From Lineus longissimus (taxonomy: Eukaryota; Nemertea; Pilidiophora; Heteronemertea; Lineidae): a stretch of 64,000 nucleotides of DNA. Under the pieces are notes generated by a model. The model was not told the origin of the DNA and did not search any database. It saw nothing but the letters and a program-made list of their open reading frames with translations. The position numbers and the translations under genes are program-made. Below, one piece after another: positions 51,730-64,000 of the stretch (position 1 is its first letter; each line of letters begins with the position of its first letter). Where the stretch lies: NCBI RefSeq assembly GCF_910592395.1, contig NC_088310.1, positions 25,189,491 to 25,253,490 of the forward strand, given 5' to 3'.

Positions 51730-52779
51730 GTGTCGTCCTCCCCAGCAGCAATACAACACAGGGCCACGGTAATCCGTATCTTTACGAGTCCGAGATCTGA
51801 TGGCAGTAGCTGTCACAGTGTCCATGGCCTGAATACTGGTAGCCAAAACGATTCAATCTCCTCCTGTTGAGACCTTGTCACAACCAATCTGATGACAGTC
51901 GCTGAAACAATGGGCCAGATCTGAATAGTAGTTACCAGCCGGCTTCACTCGTTCAAGGCCTTGTCACAAGCAAGCTGATGAGAGCAGCTGACCAAGCTGA
52001 TGAGAGCAGCTGTCACAATTCTGATTTCACCAAGATTTTACCGGGGTTAATCCAAGACCGTTTTTGTTAGGGTAGCTAGGTCCTTGTACCTGCGGTATCG
52101 CGACGACCAGGTTTTACCTGTCTTCATCACAAGCATCATGAGCATGGTGAGATGATTTTGAGCTTAGTCTAAGGCAGTTGGCCCTGGTGTGCATGTCGTC
52201 TAGAACACAGTGAGATGTTAGGTTAGTCCAAGGCAGTTGGTCCAGATAACTTTTGTTGAAGAGACAAGGCTGTGAATGTCTTCCAGAACATTGTGAGATT
52301 CTGGCTTAGACCAAGTCTGGTCGTTTTGTGTACCACTGTCCGGCACTGATGACCGAGCTTATATGTAACGTGTGCGAGGGGAGGAGCAGTCAGCTGGTCT
52401 CGAGGATAACGTAATTCATGCTTTGAGTAACCAGAGGTCCATGGGATCGCTCGATTAGTTTAGAGGGCTACAGCTTTCAGCGCAAGTATCAGGACAATAA
52501 ATTAACTTTGAATTAGGACGGCAAATGTGTGTGAGTGTGTGGGGGAGGGGGCACATTTTGTTGCTCTCCCTCTGTTGAGGGAATACAAGCAAGAAAAAGT
52601 CATTGACCCGCTAGTTGTCTATTGTATTGTTCGAAAAAAAGAGTTATGAGGAACATCAAATATGTTACACAAGCTCAGGCCCGGCGTCTGGAGAGGGCAT
52701 AATATGATGGCACATTCCTTATATACTGAAGTATACTGTGTCATTTAAGTCATGATTTCAACCCATTCGTGCAGTGTCA

Positions 52780-54440
52780 TCTCTCTCCCCATGTCAGGAA
52801 GACAGTGAAGCTGCCAAGCCCTATTAGGTGTGGTTGTAACCGCGTCTCATCTTCTCACTGTGTTGAAAGGACGTTTGAGCAGCCAGGTCCGATTCGGTAT
52901 TGTTGTGACTCTCTGACCTGCGGTGGGACCATCTCAATTCGGTCTGGTTTTGACCGTCTCTTCTGCCTCAAGGTGTTGATAAAGGCGGTTGGGCACCAGG
53001 CCCTATCTCCTCTTGCTCACCGTATCGGCAATATGATGCCAAGCAGCTAGACCTCGTAGCGTCTGGCTGCGACTGTCTCATCTCCTTACCCAGCAGACAA
53101 GCCTTGAGTGCCGCCTGGCCTTATCGAATCTCTCTCACCACTATGGAAGACGGTTTGGCAGCCAGGATCGATTCAGTCGGGTTGTGACTGTCTCATCACG
53201 CTCACAATATTGGCAAGACGGTGTGGCAGCCTGGCCTGATTAGCTAGGTTTGGTTATGACAATCACATCTCTCTCTTCGCGTTGGCAAGTCGGTAGAGAA
53301 ATAAGACACGATTCAGTCTGGTTGTGATTGTCTCATCTCGCTCGCAATATTGGCAAGAGGGTGTGGAAGCCTGGCCTAATTAGGTTTAGTTGAGACAATC
53401 TCACTCCTCGCATCGCCTTGGCACGACGGTTTGGAAACAATGCACGATTCGGAGTAGTTTTGGCTGTCTCGCCTTCTTCACCGCGTGAAACGAGGGCGTA
53501 GCCGGTTGGTCTGATTCGGTCTAGTTTTGGGAGGCTCAACTTTCTCACTATGTACATGTCGGCAAGACGACGGGGACAGTCAGGCATCTATTAGCCGTAT
53601 TCGGGCAGTGTCACCTCTTCCACTGTGTGTGCTGGCAAGACAGCGGGGACGTTTGGCCTGATTAGGTCAGTTGGGACTGTCTCATCTCGCTCACCGTGTT
53701 GGCAAGCGATTGGGATCAAACCCCATTCGGTCTGATTGTGACTGCCTCACCATTCTCACAAAATTGTCAAGAGAGTGGGCAGCAAGGCCTTACTTTGTGT
53801 TGTAGTGACTGCCTCGTCTCTTTCACAGCATTTGGTATGTTGTTACAGTCTCCTCTATCTCTCAGCCTGGCCTGATTCGGTCTGGTTGTGACTGTCTCCC
53901 CTCTCTCACCGTTTCGGGAAGACGGTGTGGCAGCCAGGTACCATTTGGTCTCGTTGCGACTGTCCCTATCCCTATCATCCCTATCATCATGTGATTGACG
54001 TGACTCTCTCACCGTTTTGATAAAGACAGTTGGGCGCCCAGTCACTCTATTCGGTCTGATGGCGCTAATCGTATTGGCAAGGCGATGGACTGATCTACCA
54101 GTTCGGATCGATTCAGTTTGATTGTAACTGTGTCTCAATGTGTTGGGATGACCTTGTGGTCGCCAAGCCCTCTTCAGTCCAGTTGCTACTGTCTTTTCTC
54201 ATTCGCCGAGTTGACAAGATAGTGAACACAGCCTGGCCTAATAAGATCCGGTTGTGATCGTCTCGTCGCTCTCACCACGTAGGCAAAACGGTCAGGCAGC
54301 CAGGATTGATTAAGTCTGGTTGTGACTGTCTCATCTCTCACACCATATTGACAAGACAGTGAGGCAGTCTGGCCGATTAGGTCTGGTTGTGACTGACACA
54401 TCTCTTTCAATGTGTTGATGAGACGATTGTAGTCTTTTTG
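52780..54440. repeat. Degenerate satellite, ~69-bp period, about 23 units
   Basis: Units carry a GATTCGGTCTGGTTGTGACT block, GTCTCATCTCTCTCACC, and TTGGCAAGACGGTGTGGCAG. Spacings between successive GGCAAGA motifs run 65-72 bp. Copies are strongly diverged, so the array is old. Open frames across it follow the repeat and are not genes. Confidence 0.85.
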
Positions 54441-54798
54441 AAGTTGCATGGATTACGCCTGCTAAACAAGCTTCTCGCTGACCAAAAGCTTGGATGTGCA
54501 TGAGACAGGGAATGGTCTCACTTGAAGAAATCAACATCAGAAAGTTTATCAAAATTCATTTATCTTTTTATCACAGTATCACTGGATTTACAATAAACAT
54601 GTGTATGTCTTCATAAATGAATGATAACATAATTGGACGGAATGGTTTCAAAATGTAAACATTGCATGAGATTCAAAAATATATTCACACAGACTGGACA
54701 CCATCACCTACACGGTCATGAGGGTACATATATGGTCACAGCAAACCAACATATCTAGGACAGCCCTTCAAAACCATCATGTTCCCAGACATGCTGTC

Positions 54799-60036
<5,238 letters not shown>

Positions 60037-60764
60037 GTTTTATTGGCCAAAAAACTAATAAATTAGGCCAAAAATTAGGAAGCAACCACACATTCGCCTT
60101 CTTCGACCACCATTTTGAAACAAACCAGGTTCGCACTTAGCGATCTCAAATGCAGCATTGTGATTGGCTAATAAATCCCCAAACAAAAGAACAACGCCTA
60201 TTCAAACTACATTCTCCAAGCGTCGTCAATGGTGGTCATTGCCGCCAAGCCTCACTCGACCTACTCACCTGTGACAATTTCAGCGGGTGCATGTAAATTG
60301 GACATTTGGCCCGGCGCCCGGGAGATTGTTCAAACTGGTGAAAAACCATAGTGCATCAGCATCTTGACCCTCAAGCCTTGTATCCACCATATTTGGGACT
60401 AAATGCATTGTCCTCAACAGAGAGGTGTCCACTAAAGGGAGGACCCATTGTACTTAAGAATAATCTTGGATTTTTTTTACCCACCCCAATAAGATGAACT
60501 AAGAAAAACTATCAAAATTGTGGTCATACATCATCAACTGTTTATTTCGTTTCATTTTACATGCACATTTTATTTCGAAAATCAATCCGTAAGACATTAC
60601 ATCAGTGTTCTTAAAATAGTAAAATGTCCCCTAAAAGTAAAGGAAAATGATAACTGACCATGGCCTCCACTCAGCCTCTGCAGAAACAAAGATTGTCAGC
60701 ATTGTTGGGGCAAGAAGTCACTGATTATGTCTCTTATCTCAAACCAAACGCAACACCCAGTCCA
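60037..60764. other. IQANK1 promoter region and ZRANB3 downstream flank
   Basis: No coding exon is supported. TTTATT at 60541-60546 and near 60569 (AATAAA on the minus strand) could end ZRANB3 transcripts, which would place the adjacent MITE in its 3' UTR. Confidence 0.4.
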
Positions 60765-60768
60765 TTAA

Positions 60769-61103
60769 AGGGAACTGGAACCGCCGAGCGATTTATTCAA
60801 CTTTTCGACTTTCACCGCCCGAGAAAGTCAAACTTCCAACTTCCTATTCGAGTTCAGATTTGTAGCTCCGCCCCCAGTGCCTGAGCATGCGCAGTTCAAT
60901 TTGTTATTATTGAGAATCATGTGAGAATCACGTGAGTCATGCGATCTTTCATTCATGAGTTTTCGTAGTAAATTCCATAGTAGTGACGTCACTCAATGAT
61001 TGACAGCTAGGCGCCATGTTTCATTCATGCCTCGTTCTGATCACCCGATACGCGGGAAATGAAAACGAGGTCATACGAACTGGCTTGGTGGTTTCAGTTC
61101 CCT
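60769..61103. mobile_element. piggyBac-like MITE with TTAA target duplication
   Basis: The element starts AGGGAACTGGAACCGCC and ends GGTGGTTTCAGTTCCCT, imperfect inverted termini. TTAA stands immediately outside both ends (60765-60768 and 61104-61107), the hallmark of piggyBac insertion. At 335 bp it has no transposase. Confidence 0.8.
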
Positions 61104-61186
61104 TTAACAGTGCACACTTGGAGACTGTCAATCTGATCACTTAGCTCCTGCCTTTTGTCCTGTTCAACAACTTAAAGTCCTAGAAA

Positions 61187-64000
61187 TCATTCCATCTTTA
61201 GCTGGAAGAATTTCGTTAGATCAGCACATTTTCCAACATGTTTGACCCTCCGTTCGATTGCCCGCTCTCGGTTCTGTTGCTTCGTCACAACTTTATGGCA
61301 CAAGTAGCACAGCGTACGTAAGTTGTCAATGTCACACTGGCCACCTCCATCAGCAACGGCTGTGATGTGATCAACATGCCAAAACTGAAAGAAAGATTCT
61401 GAGACATAAAGGCTGGGTTTGTATAGAATTAACATTGTCTCTTATCACTGTATGGATGGCATCCCGATTGGCAATAACTTAAGCACTGAATGGGACCATT
61501 TGTATAGTTCATTTTGTCAGCTGCCAGAACTTGAATTGTTCAGGCACGATCAACGCCAATATAGGATCTAGAACATCACTGGAGAGCTGCTGAAGATAGG
61601 GTTACTTGGCTGTAATAGCTGTCAACTAAACACTTCAGCAACAGATGGAGGTACTTAAGAACATACCATTCCTTGCTTTGGATCCTTGACCATTCTCTGC
61701 TTGATATCAGCACTCAGGCTGCTGAAGGGGCTGTCTTTGATCAAGGATGCTCGACTCGCATAGTCCTTCATTGCCCTGGTGAAGAGAACAACCATTTGAG
61801 CACAATATGCAACATTCATATTTCTGGTGATGATTTGTACGACTTACAAGTAATGGCAGACAGCTTCGGTAAACACTTGTGACATTGACAGTAGAACTCC
61901 ACCAGACGTGACAAGCAAAGTAGCTCCGTTGTGTTTTCTTAAAGTGGTACTACAGGCAGGGTCTAGCAGGTCTGATTGGTGGCCCACATGTCGCCTGCCA
62001 ATATCAACCAAATTTGTAACAGTGAAAACTGAATATAAACACAATTACTCACTTAATTTGTTGGAAAAAATTGCCTGCATCAAAGTTACACAACTGACAC
62101 ACACCATGCTCCAACTCAAAAACATGGTGTCTGCCATACTGACGATTAGTCTTGAGCTGAAATCAAACAGGAAAGCCATTAAACCACAACTACATTGGGA
62201 AAAACTATCAACAGAAACACAAAAAAACCATGTTGAATTGGTGCAAATTCTTATTTTGTTCAAGCAGATTCCTTGAAATGCTGTCCAATTGTCTTCTTCC
62301 GCAGAAAACTTAGGCTTGTATGGCACATAACTAACCCCCACCAACCCATATAGCAAAGATAGTTACCCAATATTGTTCCTTGCATTGTCTTGAGCAAAGT
62401 CGGAGCTCCCAGGCTGCATCTGTACTTTTCACCGTTGTTTCGGAGAGAGATTGATTTGTCACTGGGGTGTGGCAATGCAGGCATAGTGGTGTGCCATCTT
62501 GATTGACAGCCTGAAATCAAGAACAGATTTGAGATAACTTTGATTGTCTGATGATAGCCTTGGTGTTAAAATCCAGGGGCAGTATTAGTAGAATGGAAGT
62601 GTCAGCGTCATGATTCTGGTTCAGGCGCTATTTGGTTCCCTACCGGTTGAGTTCTATGGGTGCTTTGTAGCAGCTCCTCGACACTCCAGACTGATTTCTG
62701 TGAAGAACAGAAAAATAGTTTCAAAGAGTAAGCAATCTGAATGATATAAAGAAATAAACTAACTACCTGGACAACACCCTGATCAGCCTCACTGAATATA
62801 ACCTTTCCATTCACATCGATCGGTAATCTTGAAAGATCTAGACTCGGTCCTGCCTCATTTCCCACATTGTTTTCCGTTCTTCGTTTTTTGGATGGCTGGT
62901 CCTGGTCTGTCCCTGCTGCTGCCTCATTGGTTACTTTCCTTTTACTTGTACTGCTGACTGAAGCAATCGTAACCAAGCTCCTCCCAGGTTCTTTTACGTT
63001 CTGCAGCTCAGCAGTCGAGATCTGCAGCATAGTTTTCCCTCTCCCAGCCTCTTCACTGACCATAATCTGCCTCGTTGAAGCACCATGTCCTACCCCTGTC
63101 ACATCACTCCCCTGAAAATCACCCAAGTTGCGTTTAACACCATCAACTCCAGCAGTAGGGGTAACTGTCTCCTGCTTGCTTGGCGTTACATGTGAACCGG
63201 CTTTCTTTTTCTTCCCACTTCTGCTGCTTGGAGTATCTTTTCCCGCGCTACCTCTCTTTTTTCCAACCGAGGCTGTTTTCTGCGGTGTCTTCCTCTTTCT
63301 TGGTGTTTTCTGGGCAGCACGTTGTTTTGATTTGGCAACCTCGTGCAGGCGCTTCACAGTGGCATCAAACTTGACCTTAGCTTCTGCCACAGTCAGCTTT
63401 GGTCTCTCGATGATCCGAAGGCTGCCCTGGACCTCGTCTGCCTTCGCCATGGCCTCGACTGCAACATCAACCTAGAATATGAAGATACCAATGGATTTTG
63501 AAAATACATGTATGTATGTTAGCAGATTCCTTACAATCAGCTCAAAATAAGTAGCCCTTACTCTCGAATTGAAAAGTCATAATCTCTTACTCGGCTATAT
63601 TTACCTTTGTTTGGTATCTCTGGTTGGACTTGGACACTTTCTTCCCTTTCACTTCCTCATAGAAGGCAAGAGGACTCTTGAACAACATACCCTGGCGGAG
63701 GCACACACGCTTCTTCGTCATAGACAAGCTGGAGATCATCAAACAGAGAATATACCAAATTTTCTACAGGATTCTCTCTGGTCCACACGATTCACTTCCT
63801 ATTTTTGAACACCAGCGAAAAAATGGATTGGTGCCTCGCCACATCACTTCATCAACATTTCACTGGTATACTTGATTTGACAGTGAAAATGCCAAGTGCT
63901 GAAAAACTCCCCCTCCCTCGGGCAAAGCAACAAGTCTCATTTTCTTGTGCAATTCATCAAATCTAATGAAATATTTGTACCTGTTCCATTCTTTTACAAA
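61187..64000 (-). CDS. ZRANB3: ZRANB3 C-terminal half (annealing helicase / endonuclease), 5' end outside window
   Basis: ZRANB3 remodels stalled replication forks and carries a C-terminal HNH nuclease. Visible exons: 63981-64000 (cut by the edge), about 63605-63728, 62767-63471, 62644-62697, 62367-62510, 62053-62156, 61667-61775 and 61187-61384. The helicase part is beyond the window. The 235-residue exon is a Lys/Ser/Pro-rich linker (TPRKRKTPQKT, SKKRR). The next exons give DGTPLCLHCHTPV and RLCSRQCKEQYW, then FELEHGVCQLCNFDA, then the HNH core FWHVDHITAVADGGGQCDID with NLRTLCYLCHKV, matching the human C-terminus closely, including the two CxxC pairs and the HxxH-type HNH residues. The exon at 63605 has a weak acceptor (CTCCAG), so its 5' border is uncertain. 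Confidence 0.88.

Larger units (their letters stand above)
48975..54798. other. Gene-free, repeat-rich interval between BAZ1A and IQANK1
   Basis: No supported exon occurs in 5.8 kb. It holds a G22 tract, two foldback repeats, several degenerate tandem repeats and a ~69-bp satellite. Another degenerate repeat at about 51850-52340 has recurring elements such as CAAGCTGATGAGAGCAGCT. Confidence 0.6.

Noticed and set aside
53333..54552. Several minus-strand open frames with RPNR/SQPDLIR-type repeats
   Set aside because: They track the ~69-bp satellite and carry no domain.

Overview
This window is nuclear DNA of an invertebrate animal. Genes are split by GT-AG introns, coding is spread over both strands, and the spaces between genes hold inverted repeats, minisatellites and short transposon remnants. 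Recurrent TACATGTA-type palindromes, G/C homopolymer tracts and (CTAAA)n retroelement tails fit a marine lophotrochozoan or invertebrate deuterostome; I cannot name the species. Exon boundaries below were derived by hand from splice sites, reading phase and family similarity.

Left third (1-30 kb). A 3'-truncated SLC3 amino-acid-transporter heavy chain lies on the minus strand, with ATF4/CREB-type sites upstream. It is followed by NDUFAF1 (complex I assembly, plus), MAP10 (microtubule-associated protein, minus, one large coding exon), a TRP-family cation channel (minus, one exon visible), a vWA-domain protein of unknown function behind a TATA/CRE promoter (plus), and a betaine-homocysteine methyltransferase (BHMT, plus) with an apparent one-base discrepancy in an A8 run. 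Between MAP10 and the vWA gene sit a near-perfect 125-bp-arm palindrome, a pogo-like element with TA target duplication and a smaller foldback element.

Middle (29-49 kb). MRPS18A (plus) converges on RSPH9 (minus) across a 45/46-bp minisatellite. RSPH9 is head-to-head with NUDT22 (plus), 308 bp apart. A complete 24-exon BAZ1A/ACF1 follows, with WAC, DDT, WHIM/WSD, PHD and bromodomain.

Right (49-64 kb). A 6-kb gene-free stretch holds a G22 tract, two foldback repeats and a ~69-bp degenerate satellite. Next is IQANK1 (minus, 14 exons) with a dynein-AAA-like C-terminus; a 164-bp segment of the satellite was copied into one of its introns along with an 88-bp flank duplication. A TTAA-flanked piggyBac-like MITE separates it from the C-terminal half of ZRANB3 (minus), which runs off the right edge.

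Functionally the genes are mixed: mitochondrial (NDUFAF1, MRPS18A), ciliary or microtubule (MAP10, RSPH9, probably IQANK1), chromatin and replication (BAZ1A, ZRANB3) and metabolism (SLC3, BHMT, NUDT22). There is no operon-like organisation, but the convergent MRPS18A-RSPH9 pair matches the arrangement I know from human 6p21.1.
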